NCBI GenBank assembly: GCA_039818285.1
Contig: JBCBUE010000001.1
Location: forward strand, 51,508-115,507
DNA length: 64,000 nt
Reading direction: 5' to 3'
DNA from: JBCBUE01 sp039818285
GTDB taxonomy: Bacteria; Planctomycetota; Phycisphaerae; Phycisphaerales; Phycisphaeraceae
Positions 1 through 9,315 of this stretch are shown here, piece by piece (positions within the stretch are counted from its first letter, which is position 1; each line of letters starts with the position of its first letter). The position numbers and the translations under genes were made by a program. The notes beneath the pieces are model-generated. The model worked only from the letters and a program-made list of their open reading frames with translations, did not search any database and had not been told where the DNA came from.

Positions 1-417
1 TCAGTCAATCAGTCGGATCAACGCGTCTGGTCGATCGATTGACTGAGTGGATGTCATTGGTGAGCAGGGCAAAGTATAACACGACTGATTGACTTATCGC
101 CCTGTCTCTTCGGGCTTAAGACGAAGCGGGCGCGACAACTCCGCGAAGAGCAGTCAGCCTTGGCCGTCGCTTGATCCGAGAGACGTGGGGGGAGACGAGC
201 GCCGAATCAACGAGCGTCGCGACGCCGGTGGCGACGGGCTCAAGTTGCCGGGTCGTGGCGGTTTGCGGGCGTAGCCGCAGCGATCGCCAGCGTACATGCG
301 AAGCCGCGGCACAAGGGCGAGAGCGATCAAGAGCGTGGCTGGTTTCCTGGCCATCACCGACGTCGTAGAGCGCTGATCGGGTACGACGCTGCGCGTGTTG
401 CCGTTAGGCTGCCTTGA
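1..417. other. gene-free left edge
   Basis: No convincing coding frame is seen before the ArsR-methyltransferase start at 418. The stretch holds the 13-bp inverted repeat described separately (3-94), a TATACT-like box on the minus strand at about 73-78, and a weak hairpin at 99-115 whose CCTGTCTCTTC core recurs in the flagellin leader. A leftward promoter for a gene beyond the edge is possible but not proven. Confidence 0.5.
3..94. repeat. 13-bp inverted repeat, operator candidate
   Basis: The sequence agtcaatcagtcg at 3-15 returns as its exact reverse complement at 82-94. A related 10-bp arm pair, tcagtcaatc at 1-10 and gattgactga at 37-46, is also perfect. So one short motif occurs several times in both orientations in under 100 bases. 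Clusters like this are typical of repressor binding sites. The nearest regulator is the ArsR-type gene starting at 418, so autoregulation or control of a leftward gene are both possible; neither is shown. Confidence 0.4.
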
Positions 418-1392
418 ATGGCCCGCCCGCCCGCCCAACGCGACGCCGCGACGACCGACGCCGACCGCGTCGTCCGCCGGCTCAACACGCTGGCCGACCC
501 GGCCCGGCTGCGGCTGCTGCGGCTGCTCGAGCAGGAGGAATTGGGGGTGGCCGAACTGTGCGAGGTGGTGCAGATGCCGCAATCGACGGTCAGCCGGCAC
601 TTGCGCGTGCTGACCGACGACGGCTGGGCCGTCGCGCGGCGGGCGGGCACGACGAACCTGTATCGGGTGCACGTCGAGGAACTGGACGAGGCGGCGAGGT
701 CGCTGTGGTCGGCGACGCGGGATCGGCTGGCGGGGTGGTCGGCGTTCGAGCAGGACGCCGTTCGGCTGGCGCACCGCCTGGCGGCCCGAGCGACGGACAG
801 CCGATCGTTCTTCGCGGGGGCGGCACCGGCGTGGGACGTGTTGCGGACCGAGATGTACGGCGGGTCGTTCACAACGCACGCCGTGCTCGCCCTGCTGCCG
901 GAACGCTGGACGGTGGCCGACCTGGGCTGCGGGACGGGCGTGAACGCCGAACTGCTCGGCCGTCACGTGGCCAACGTCATCGCGGTAGACAATTCGCCGG
1001 AGATGCTCGACGCCGCTAGGCGGCGCACGGCCCCGTTGGGCAACGTCGACGTCCGCCAGGGCGACCTGGCCGATTTGCCGATCGACGACGACGCCTGCGA
1101 CGCCGCGCTGCTGATCCTGGCGCTGACTTATATAGACGACCCCGCCCCCGCGCTTGCCGAAATGGCCCGCGTGCTGCGGCCCGGCGGCCGGGGCGTGATC
1201 GTCGACCTGATGCACCACGACCGCGACGACTTCCGCCGCCAGATGGGCCAGCGTTCGCTGGGGTTCGCCCCCGACCGCCTCGCCGCCGGGCTCGCCAACG
1301 CCGGCTTCGCCGACCCGACCGTCACCCCTCTGCCCCCCGATCCGGACACGAAGGGTCCCGCCCTGCTGCTGGCGACCGCCGCGGCGAAGTGA
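418..1392 (+). CDS. ArsR-family regulator fused to SAM-dependent methyltransferase
   Basis: This 324-residue protein joins a winged-helix ArsR domain (about residues 18-88, recognition helix near MPQSTVSRHLRVL at 53-65) to a class I methyltransferase domain (about 135-324). The SAM-binding motif I, DLGCGTG, is at 168-174, with an acidic residue closing motif II at D191. No metal-binding cysteine pair of the classical ArsR type is evident. It stands directly upstream of ahcY, whose enzyme removes the S-adenosylhomocysteine made by methyltransferases. Fused proteins of this kind are known beside methionine-cycle genes, so sensing of SAM or SAH is a reasonable inference. The methylation substrate cannot be told. 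No strong ribosome-binding site precedes the ATG. Confidence 0.85.
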   Translation: MARPPAQRDAATTDADRVVRRLNTLADPARLRLLRLLEQEELGVAELCEVVQMPQSTVSRHLRVLTDDGWAVARRAGTTNLYRVHVEELDEAARSLWSATRDRLAGWSAFEQDAVRLAHRLAARATDSRSFFAGAAPAWDVLRTEMYGGSFTTHAVLALLPERWTVADLGCGTGVNAELLGRHVANVIAVDNSPEMLDAARRRTAPLGNVDVRQGDLADLPIDDDACDAALLILALTYIDDPAPALAEMARVLRPGGRGVIVDLMHHDRDDFRRQMGQRSLGFAPDRLAAGLANAGFADPTVTPLPPDPDTKGPALLLATAAAK

Positions 1393-1503
1393 TGCGGACG
1401 GCCGATTTCGGCTCATGCACTGGCGGTCGCGTGGCCGATGACCTATCATCCATTGATCCGGCTAAACGGATGAATTACGCCTCCTACCCCCTCAGGAACC
1501 CCC

Positions 1504-3006
<1,503 letters not shown>

Positions 3007-3032
3007 GCGGCACGCCGCATCGATGAAATCAC

Positions 3033-3064
3033 AAAGGCCCGCGGCTCATCACCGCGGGCCTTTT
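3033..3064. terminator. rho-independent terminator, likely bidirectional
   Basis: A perfect 12-bp stem (aaaggcccgcgg at 3033-3044 with ccgcgggccttt at 3052-3063) carries a 7-base loop and is followed by TTTT. It lies between the convergent ends of ahcY (3006) and flagellin (3096), so it can stop transcripts from both sides. Confidence 0.9.
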
Positions 3065-3095
3065 GCGTGGATCGGTTGGGGGTTGCCGCGGCGGT

Positions 3096-4559
3096 TCAGC
3101 CGAGCAACGACAGGACCGACTGGGCGTTGGAGTTGGCGATGGCCAGGGTCTGCGTGCCGGCCTGCTGGAGGATCTGAGCTCTTGTCAGGGCGGCCGTTTC
3201 CTCGGCGAAGTCGGTGTCGCGGATCTGGCTCTCCGAGGCGGTGAGGTTCTCGAGCGCGATCTGCGACGATCGCAGGGTCGTCTGCAGGGTGTTGCGTTCG
3301 AAGGCCCCGAGCCGGCCGCGGAGGGTGGTGATCTCGTCGACGGCGGCGTCAAGGATAAGGGCGGCGTCGCGGGCCTGGCCGGCCGGGTCGTTGCCCTCGA
3401 GCAGGGAGGCGTCGCCGCCGGAGCGGACGTCGGAGAGGAAGCCGACGATCGAGTTGCCCAGGTTGGAGGCGGCGACGGACTGGATGCCGAAACCGACCTG
3501 TTGCTGGGTGTTGACGTCGGGCCCGACCTGGAAGTTGGCGCCGCCGCCGGTGATGTTGAAGGAATAGGTGTCGAGGGACTGAGCGGCGCCGGAGGTCAGG
3601 GCGAGCTCGAGGTTGAGGACGGTGGTGCGGACCGAGACGTCCAGGCCGTCGCCGAGGGCGAGGGCGCCATTGACCAGGGCGAGGACGTCCTCGCCGGTGT
3701 CGCGGTTGATCTCGGTGCCGTCGGGCGCGTCGACCGTGCGGAACGACTCGGAGTCACCGCCGAGCTGTCGGACGGAGACGAAGGCCTCGGAGCCGAACTC
3801 GGTAGAGGTCAGGGTGATGGCCGACGTGTTGTTGAGTGAAGCGGACACGCCGGTGGCGTCCTTGACGGCGTTGATGGCGTCGCGGATCGAGTCGGTGCCG
3901 GTGCCGGAGACGAACTGGAAGGACTCGACGCCGGTCGGCCCCTGAACCTCGAAGGTCACGGAGGAGAGCAGGCCCGAGCCGGTGGCGTCGGTGGCGGAGA
4001 TGGTGATCGAGGCGCGTTCGGCGGAGTTGAGGACCTCGACGTCGACGGCCTTGGTGGAGGCGGTGCCGAAGTTGACGCCGTAGAGTTGGACGTCGTCGAT
4101 CTGTGAGGTCGTGACGCCGTTGGTGATGTAGTCGAGCGAGCCGTTGAGCAGCTTGAGCCCGCCGAAGCTGGTGGTGTTGGCGATGCGGGTGATCGAGTCG
4201 ATGGCCGAGTCGATCTGGAGCTGATTGGCCTCGATCTCTTCTTTGGAGAAAGCGCCGGTGTTGGCGGCCTCGACCACGAGGGACTGCATCTCGATCAGGA
4301 GGGTGTTGATCTCCTGGAGGGCGGCCTCTGAGGTGGCGATGACGTTGGACGCTCGCTCGATGTTGTCGACGGCCTGGCCAACGCCGGCGATGTCGGCACG
4401 GAGCCGTTCGCTGACGATCAGGCCGGCGGGGTCGTCGGCCCCTCGGTTGATCTTGAGGCCGGTGGAGAGCCGCTCGAGGCTGGTCTCGAGGGCTCCGTTA
4501 GAGCCGGCGAGGTTGCGTTGAGCGATGAGCGAGGGAACGTTGGTGTTAATGCGGGTCAT
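3096..4559 (-). CDS. fliC: flagellin
   Basis: This is the filament subunit, 487 residues from the ATG at 4559. The N-terminal D0/D1 region (about 1-140) shows the classic pattern RINTNVPSL, RLSTGLKINRGADDPAGL and NTTSFGGLKLLNG. The C-terminal D1/D0 region (about 400-487) ends with QILQQAGTQTLAIANSNAQ. The central variable part is about 260 residues. A TTG two codons upstream keeps the frame open, but the ATG is favoured because GGAGGA (4566-4571) is spaced 6 bases from it. It is the last gene of the leftward flagellar operon, 116 bp after csrA, and its leader folds into hairpins that look like CsrA sites. The protein is exported by the flagellar type III apparatus. Confidence 0.97.
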   Translation of the reverse strand: MTRINTNVPSLIAQRNLAGSNGALETSLERLSTGLKINRGADDPAGLIVSERLRADIAGVGQAVDNIERASNVIATSEAALQEINTLLIEMQSLVVEAANTGAFSKEEIEANQLQIDSAIDSITRIANTTSFGGLKLLNGSLDYITNGVTTSQIDDVQLYGVNFGTASTKAVDVEVLNSAERASITISATDATGSGLLSSVTFEVQGPTGVESFQFVSGTGTDSIRDAINAVKDATGVSASLNNTSAITLTSTEFGSEAFVSVRQLGGDSESFRTVDAPDGTEINRDTGEDVLALVNGALALGDGLDVSVRTTVLNLELALTSGAAQSLDTYSFNITGGGANFQVGPDVNTQQQVGFGIQSVAASNLGNSIVGFLSDVRSGGDASLLEGNDPAGQARDAALILDAAVDEITTLRGRLGAFERNTLQTTLRSSQIALENLTASESQIRDTDFAEETAALTRAQILQQAGTQTLAIANSNAQSVLSLLG

Positions 4560-4560
4560 A

Positions 4561-4580
4561 GACAATCCTCCGTGATTGTC
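4561..4580 (-). promoter_or_regulatory. flagellin Shine-Dalgarno hairpin, probable CsrA site
   Basis: gacaat (4561-4566) and attgtc (4575-4580) form a perfect 6-bp stem. Read on the mRNA strand the 8-base loop is CACGGAGG, which holds both the Shine-Dalgarno GGAGG and the CsrA core ACGGA. The hairpin ends one base before the ATG. CsrA bound here would block ribosomes, as known for the hag leader of Bacillus. Confidence 0.75.
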
Positions 4581-4601
4581 GCGTTGGGCGGGGTGGCCCG
4601 T

Positions 4602-4618
4602 TCGGCGTTCCTTGCCGA
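4602..4618 (-). promoter_or_regulatory. second GGA-loop hairpin in flagellin leader
   Basis: A 5-bp stem (tcggc/gccga) presents the 7-base loop AAGGAAC on the mRNA strand. It lies about 30 bases upstream of the Shine-Dalgarno hairpin, a spacing that would suit one CsrA dimer bridging two sites. The same loop sequence recurs before csrA. Confidence 0.6.
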
Positions 4619-4624
4619 GCGCGT

Positions 4625-4642
4625 CGCCTGTCTCTTCAGGCG
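4625..4642 (-). other. hairpin in the csrA-flagellin gap
   Basis: cgcctg (4625-4630) pairs perfectly with caggcg (4637-4642) around a 6-base loop; no GGA is in the loop and no T-run follows. Its core CCTGTCTCTTC (4627-4637) is repeated at 101-111. It could be a processing or stability element between csrA and flagellin; the role is unknown. Confidence 0.45.
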
Positions 4643-4675
4643 AAGGTGGTTTAGCTCCTGGTTACGGCGATCTAT

Positions 4676-4942
4676 CTAACTGGCTGCGCGGAGACGGTTG
4701 GGTCCGTTCTTGCGGCGCAGGTTGTGCTCGGCGACGTTCAGATCATCGGGGGCCACGGCGGCCTGGCTGGCCTCGGCGTTCTCACGCTGGATGGCTTCGT
4801 ACACCTCTTTGCGGTGGACGCGGACGCTGCGAGGGGCGTTGATGCCGATCCGCACCTTGTCTCCGCGGATGTCGACGACGGTGATCTCCACGTCGTCGCC
4901 GATCATGATCGTTTCGTCGCGTTGTCGGGAGAGCACGAGCAT
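4676..4942 (-). CDS. csrA: carbon storage regulator CsrA
   Basis: CsrA is a small RNA-binding dimer that recognises GGA in hairpin loops and usually blocks translation. The protein starts MLVLSRQRDETIMIGDDVEI, the family signature, followed by VVDIRGDKVRIGINAPRSV. At 88 residues it has a longer C-terminal tail than the usual 60-75. The ATG at 4942 is chosen because the family always begins there and because GGAAGGAG precedes it; the open frame extends 22 codons further upstream without homology. It sits between fliW and flagellin, the arrangement known for the FliW-CsrA-flagellin partner switch. Confidence 0.95.
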   Translation of the reverse strand: MLVLSRQRDETIMIGDDVEITVVDIRGDKVRIGINAPRSVRVHRKEVYEAIQRENAEASQAAVAPDDLNVAEHNLRRKNGPNRLRAAS

Positions 4943-4977
4943 GTGGCAATGGCTCCTTCCAAGGGTTGCTCGTCGAG

Positions 4978-4998
4978 GGCGGCCGTTCCTTGGCCGCC
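4978..4998 (-). promoter_or_regulatory. csrA leader hairpin with GGA loop
   Basis: A perfect 7-bp GC stem (ggcggcc 4978-4984, ggccgcc 4992-4998) carries the loop AAGGAAC on the mRNA strand, 35 bases upstream of the csrA ATG. The loop is identical to the one in the flagellin leader. CsrA autoregulation is the likely use; partial termination in the fliW-csrA gap is an alternative, but no T-run follows. Confidence 0.6.
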
Positions 4999-5048
4999 GT
5001 CCCGTCACGCTGCCGGTCGCGCTCCGCGCGGCCGGGGTTGGTCTTCGT

Positions 5049-5504
5049 TTACGCCGACTGCGCGAGCGTCATCTCGGCGGGCTGGCTCAGCTCGATCAAC
5101 GGCACCTTGGTGGTGTACCGCCGGTCGCTGAGCACCAGTTGCTCGCCGGTGCGTCGCTCGACGTGGATCACCAGCGGGCCCTGCAGGTTGCCGGTGAGCA
5201 CGTGGTCGCGCTTGTTGACGATGCAGAACACCTGACAGTCCTCCGGACGGTCGATGCCCAGCTCGTTCATCTGCTCCTCGCGGATCGGCACCCGGTACGT
5301 CGGGACGAACAGCGAGGGGTCGGTCACCACGAACGCGAGGTCCGCCTGATCGACCGATTGGAGCCACCAGAAGTAGGCGTCCTCACCCGCCTCCAGCAGC
5401 ACGTAGTGCTTGTAGGTCGGAAACCCGAGCAAGCCCTTGGGGAAGCGGATGACGCGTTGGTCGTCCACCTCGATCTCTCCGAAACGTGTCGTCTTGATCC
5501 ACAT
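5049..5504 (-). CDS. fliW: flagellar assembly factor FliW
   Basis: FliW binds CsrA and flagellin in turn: when flagellin is exported, FliW is freed, captures CsrA and lets flagellin translation proceed. The 151-residue length fits the family. Recognisable stretches are TRFGEIEVDDQRVIRFPKGL near the N-terminus, a GFPTYKHYVLLE segment and the DLAFVVTDP core. The gene is followed by csrA after 106 bp and preceded by flgL. The ribosome-binding site is weak (AAGG about 8 bases before the ATG), and two GGA-loop hairpins lie just upstream. Confidence 0.93.
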   Translation of the reverse strand: MWIKTTRFGEIEVDDQRVIRFPKGLLGFPTYKHYVLLEAGEDAYFWWLQSVDQADLAFVVTDPSLFVPTYRVPIREEQMNELGIDRPEDCQVFCIVNKRDHVLTGNLQGPLVIHVERRTGEQLVLSDRRYTTKVPLIELSQPAEMTLAQSA

Positions 5505-5543
5505 GGCACGTTCGCCTTACGGGGCCGGTTTCCAAAGGGGTGA

Positions 5544-5578
5544 GCCTCGTCCTTCGAGGCCGACGGCGTCCTGCCGTC
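5544..5578 (-). promoter_or_regulatory. tandem GGA-loop hairpins upstream of fliW
   Basis: Two adjacent perfect 6-bp hairpins stand one base apart: 5562-5578 (gacggc/gccgtc, mRNA loop AGGAC) and 5544-5560 (gcctcg/cgaggc, mRNA loop AAGGA). Both place GGA in a short loop, the hallmark of CsrA sites. They lie between flgL and fliW, 40 bases before the fliW ATG. Confidence 0.6.
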
Positions 5579-5633
5579 TGGGGGGGTGTGGCGTCCGGCC
5601 CGAACGCCTTCCCCTGTATTCGGGCGCCCCGGC

Positions 5634-7577
5634 CTAGCCGAGGAAGTCCAACAGGCTGAGCTGGTTGCTGATCGCGCCGACCTGAAGCGAGGCCTGCAGC
5701 TGCGTCTCCAGCTGGGTGTAGCGGCTGATGACCTCCGTGAGGTCCGCGTCCTCGATCAGGCTTCGCAGTTGTTTGTCGGCGATGTCCATGTCGGCGGATC
5801 GGTCCAGCAGGTCTTGCACGCGGCGTGACTCCACGCCGACCAGCGCTCGGGCGTTCACGACGCCGTCCAGCCGGTCTTCCACTTTCCCTCCAGCAAGCGT
5901 GATGCCAAGCGCGTCGTCGGCCCGGAGCGCAGTGGAAAGATCGATCAGCGCAGTAAACGCCGAGTCGACCTTCACCGTCGCCTCGTCCGTGCTCGTGATC
6001 GTCGCGCCGGTCCCCGCGTTGCCGGTGATGCCCAGCTGCGCCGCGGCGTCGGACAGCCCGGCGTTCTCGATGACGAAGTCGTTGGCGCCGGCGGTGCTGT
6101 CGGTGAAGACGAGCCCCGTGCCGGTCGTGGCGAGCGCCACCGTGAGGTCGCCGGGCGCGGCGGTGGCGGCGTCGGCGGCGGTCTGGATCGCGGTGACAAG
6201 CTCGGACACCGTCAAAACACCTGAAATATCAACGGAAAACGCCGTTCCATCGTGGAGCGTGAAGCTCAGGTCGTCGCCATCGACGGTCTCGATACCCAGC
6301 CCGTCGCGGAAGTCGGCCAGCTGTGTGTCGTTGCCGAAGGTGGCGATGCCCAGGTCGTTGGCCGTCGTCCCGCCGTTCTCGCCGACGGAGAGCTCGATGC
6401 CGGAGACTTCGCTGAAAAGGTTGAGCCCGTCGCCGTCGTCGTTGATCTCGAGGCGCAGGCCGAGGTCCAGCTCGTCGATGACGTTCTGCAGGTCCTGGAT
6501 GGTGGTGGCGGCGGAGAAGTCGGCGGTCTTGGTGGTCAGGCCCTGGGTGATGGTCAGGCCGGAGGCGAAGTCGATTGTTGCGCCCAGGTCGGCAAGATTC
6601 GTCAGCTCGGTGAGCTTGACGCGCAAGTCGCTGCCAGCGACGGCCGCGCCGGTGGCGGTCGTGCCATCGATGCCCAGGTCGAGCGCGGCGTTGCCGGACT
6701 GAACGTCGGCGATGGCGATGGTGCTGCCGGCGGCGGCGGTGAGGGTGAAGCCGGTGCCGGCGACGGCGATCGAGCCGGCGGCGGGGTCGATGCCGTCGAT
6801 GGCGTCGTTGATGCGGGTGACGACGTCGCCGAGGGTGTCCGCGGTGGTGAGATCGACCGTGGCGGCGGTGCCGTTGACGGTCACCTCGATGGTGCCGGCG
6901 CGGAAGCCCCGGCCGTCGGCGCCCTCGATGTCGGCCAGGCGGACGCCGTCGGTGGCCTGGGGATCGAGGTCGACGGTGCCCTCGACGCGGGAGGACAGGG
7001 CCCCGAAGGCATCGATGCCGTTGGCGTTGAGGGCTTGGTCGTAGGACGAGCCGATATCGACGTTGAGGCTCTCGTCACCGCCAAGGTAGCGGACGCCGCC
7101 GAGGAACTCGACGAACACGTCGCCGCTGGCGGCGGCACCGTTGTCGCCGCCGAAGAGCGAGATGCCGTTGAACTGTCGGTTGGCGGCCTCGATGAGCCCG
7201 GCGAGCTGCTCGTCGACGACGAAGGCCATCGCCTCGCGCGTGTCGGCGTCCGAGCCGACGCCGACCTGGCTGGACGCGGTGGACTGCGCCTCGATGAGGA
7301 TGTCGGTGGCGTCGGCGAGCGACTGGTCGGCGAAGGTGAGCAGGCCCTGAGCGAAGGTGAGGTTCTGCGTGTGCTGCTCGCGGGCCTCGATCTGCTGATT
7401 GAGCGCGTTGAGCGTGGAGATCTGCCCGGGCGCGTCGCTGGGCTTGTTGATCTGCTTGCCGGTCTGGATCTGCTGCTCGGCCTGGAACAGCTCGTTCTGC
7501 GTGCGCAGCAGGTTGCTTGTCAGCGTGTTGCCGGTGAGCAGCAGTGTGGTGCGAGGGGTGATGGGTCCGACGGCCAT
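5634..7577 (-). CDS. flgL: hook-filament junction protein FlgL (enlarged)
   Basis: FlgL joins the hook to the filament. The N-terminus (LRTQNELFQAEQQIQTGKQI and the following NKPSDAPG) and C-terminus (ISRYTQLETQLQASLQVGA) are clear flagellin/FlgL ends. At 647 residues it is about twice the 300-320 of enteric or Bacillus FlgL. The extra length is a central region of roughly 300 residues with at least three repeats resembling the flagellin hook IN motif (for example VTVNGTAATVDLTTADTLGD at about 230-250, and related segments near 345-375 and 440-480). It follows flgK after 13 bp. The insert probably forms surface-exposed domains on the junction. Confidence 0.9.
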   Translation of the reverse strand: MAVGPITPRTTLLLTGNTLTSNLLRTQNELFQAEQQIQTGKQINKPSDAPGQISTLNALNQQIEAREQHTQNLTFAQGLLTFADQSLADATDILIEAQSTASSQVGVGSDADTREAMAFVVDEQLAGLIEAANRQFNGISLFGGDNGAAASGDVFVEFLGGVRYLGGDESLNVDIGSSYDQALNANGIDAFGALSSRVEGTVDLDPQATDGVRLADIEGADGRGFRAGTIEVTVNGTAATVDLTTADTLGDVVTRINDAIDGIDPAAGSIAVAGTGFTLTAAAGSTIAIADVQSGNAALDLGIDGTTATGAAVAGSDLRVKLTELTNLADLGATIDFASGLTITQGLTTKTADFSAATTIQDLQNVIDELDLGLRLEINDDGDGLNLFSEVSGIELSVGENGGTTANDLGIATFGNDTQLADFRDGLGIETVDGDDLSFTLHDGTAFSVDISGVLTVSELVTAIQTAADAATAAPGDLTVALATTGTGLVFTDSTAGANDFVIENAGLSDAAAQLGITGNAGTGATITSTDEATVKVDSAFTALIDLSTALRADDALGITLAGGKVEDRLDGVVNARALVGVESRRVQDLLDRSADMDIADKQLRSLIEDADLTEVISRYTQLETQLQASLQVGAISNQLSLLDFLG

Positions 7578-7590
7578 AGCGGGTCTGCGG

Positions 7591-9303
7591 TTAGATGATG
7601 CTCAGCAGCGTCTGCATCAATTCATCGACGGTGGTGATGAATCGGGCGCTGGCCTGGTAAGCCCGCTGGTAGCGGATGAGCTCGATGGTTTCCTCGTCGG
7701 CGTTGACGCCGGAGATCGATTGCTGGGTGGCGGCCAGGTTGGCCTTGACGACCGACGCGGACTCGAGCCGCTGGCTGGCCTGGCCGGCGCGGCCGGCGAA
7801 GTCCTCGACGTGCTTGCTCCAGGCCTGCGTCAGGCTCAGGCCGTTGAGCTCGTCGACACCGGTGTCGCGGAGCTGGGCGATCGCGATGGCGGCGGAGTTG
7901 TCGCCGAGGAGGTGGTCGTTCGCGGCGGCGATGTGCAACGGGTCGGACGTGATCGTGTCGTTGACCGCGATGTCGAACGCGTCGCTGCCGGTGAAGTAGG
8001 TGTTGATCCCCAGCGCGGCGAGCACGCCGGAGGAGTCGTCGCTGAAGCTGACCTCGAAGCCGCTGTCCTCGGCCGAGATCGTGAGCCTGCCGTCGGTGCC
8101 GATGGACGCGGCGATGCCGTCGAGGGCGTCGAGGTCGGCCGCGAGACTGGCGAGCGTGGTGTCGTTGGTGGGGTCGATGCCGTCGAGGTCGACGGCGATC
8201 GTCGATGTGGTGCGGGTGCCGGTGCTCTGCTGGGTGAGGTGAACCTGGAACGAGCCGTGCTCGGCGGCGAACGCCAGGCCCGTGGCGTCCAGGTCGTTGA
8301 GCGCCGCGGTGCTGTCGTCGACGTCGTTGCTCGCGGTGACGCTGGTGAAGCCCTGCAGGCCCTGGCTCTGTGAGTGGATGCGGTTGACCTGCCAGATCAG
8401 CTGCGAGGCGACCTCGTCGAGGGCGTCGATCGCGTCTTCGAGATGCACCTTGCGGAACTCAACCAACGCACCCAGGCTGCCCGACGAGGTGTCGATCGGG
8501 CTCTGATCGTCGGCGATCACCACGTCGATCACCAGCTCGCCGTCCACCGTCTGCTGGCGCGCCTCCAGCCCACGGCTATGGCCGTTGAGCATGATCGGCA
8601 ACGACCCAACAAAAATGTCCACCTGCCCGCTCGGCTGCTCGACGGTCGAGATGTCGACGAGCTGGCTGAGCTCCTCGAGCAGGATCGTGCGCTCGTCGCG
8701 CAAGCCATGCGCCCCCTCACCCGCCCCGCCCTCCTGGATCGCGATCGACCGGTTGAGCGTCTCGATCTTGTCGAGGATGTCGTTGGCCTGGCCGACCGAC
8801 TGCTCGATCGTGCGGTCGGTCTGCAGCAGCGTGTCCTTGAACCCGGTGTCGATGTCGTTGATGAACGCCGACAGCGACACGCCCTCCTGCACGACCAGCG
8901 TCCGCAGCGACAGGTCCTGCGGGTTGTTCGACAGGTCGGACCACGCGTTGAAGAACGCCGTCAGCCGCGTCGACAGATCGACGTCGCTCAGCTCGTTCTC
9001 GATCGCCTCGATCTGCGCCAGCAGGTCCACAAGGGTCGACGCGCCCGACTCGTCCGAGATCGTCCCCCGCAGCCGAGCCTCCAACGCGTCGTCCACGACC
9101 CGCGTGATCGCGTCCAGCTGAACGCCCCCGCCGAACTGCACACCTCGCTCGGCCTCGCGGCCCGTCAACGGCACGAGCTTGGGGTCCAGGCGGTGATAGC
9201 CCGGCGTCGCGACGTTCGCCAGGTTGTTGCCGACCACCTCCAACGCCGCCTGCGACGCCAGCAACCCCGACTGACCGATCTGTAGCGAACCGCCCAACGA
9301 CAT
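7591..9303 (-). CDS. flgK: hook-filament junction protein FlgK
   Basis: FlgK is the first hook-associated protein above the hook. The N-terminus shows the rod/hook signature ALEVVGNNLANVATPGYHR and the C-terminus the matching NADEETIELIRYQRAYQASA. The 570-residue length is normal. It lies between the FlgN-like chaperone gene (12 bp upstream) and flgL, the usual order. The protein is secreted by the flagellar export machine and has no Sec signal. Confidence 0.95.
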   Translation of the reverse strand: MSLGGSLQIGQSGLLASQAALEVVGNNLANVATPGYHRLDPKLVPLTGREAERGVQFGGGVQLDAITRVVDDALEARLRGTISDESGASTLVDLLAQIEAIENELSDVDLSTRLTAFFNAWSDLSNNPQDLSLRTLVVQEGVSLSAFINDIDTGFKDTLLQTDRTIEQSVGQANDILDKIETLNRSIAIQEGGAGEGAHGLRDERTILLEELSQLVDISTVEQPSGQVDIFVGSLPIMLNGHSRGLEARQQTVDGELVIDVVIADDQSPIDTSSGSLGALVEFRKVHLEDAIDALDEVASQLIWQVNRIHSQSQGLQGFTSVTASNDVDDSTAALNDLDATGLAFAAEHGSFQVHLTQQSTGTRTTSTIAVDLDGIDPTNDTTLASLAADLDALDGIAASIGTDGRLTISAEDSGFEVSFSDDSSGVLAALGINTYFTGSDAFDIAVNDTITSDPLHIAAANDHLLGDNSAAIAIAQLRDTGVDELNGLSLTQAWSKHVEDFAGRAGQASQRLESASVVKANLAATQQSISGVNADEETIELIRYQRAYQASARFITTVDELMQTLLSII

Positions 9304-9315
9304 CCGCCTGCTCCG

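Noticed and set aside
1393..1503. Possible SAH riboswitch before ahcY
   Set aside because: Only a 5-bp hairpin (atccg/cggat) is seen; the conserved SAH-riboswitch core was not found.
4560..4675. Flagellin leader as a cyclic di-GMP riboswitch
   Set aside because: The conserved GEMM core is absent; the GGA-loop hairpins explain the structure better.
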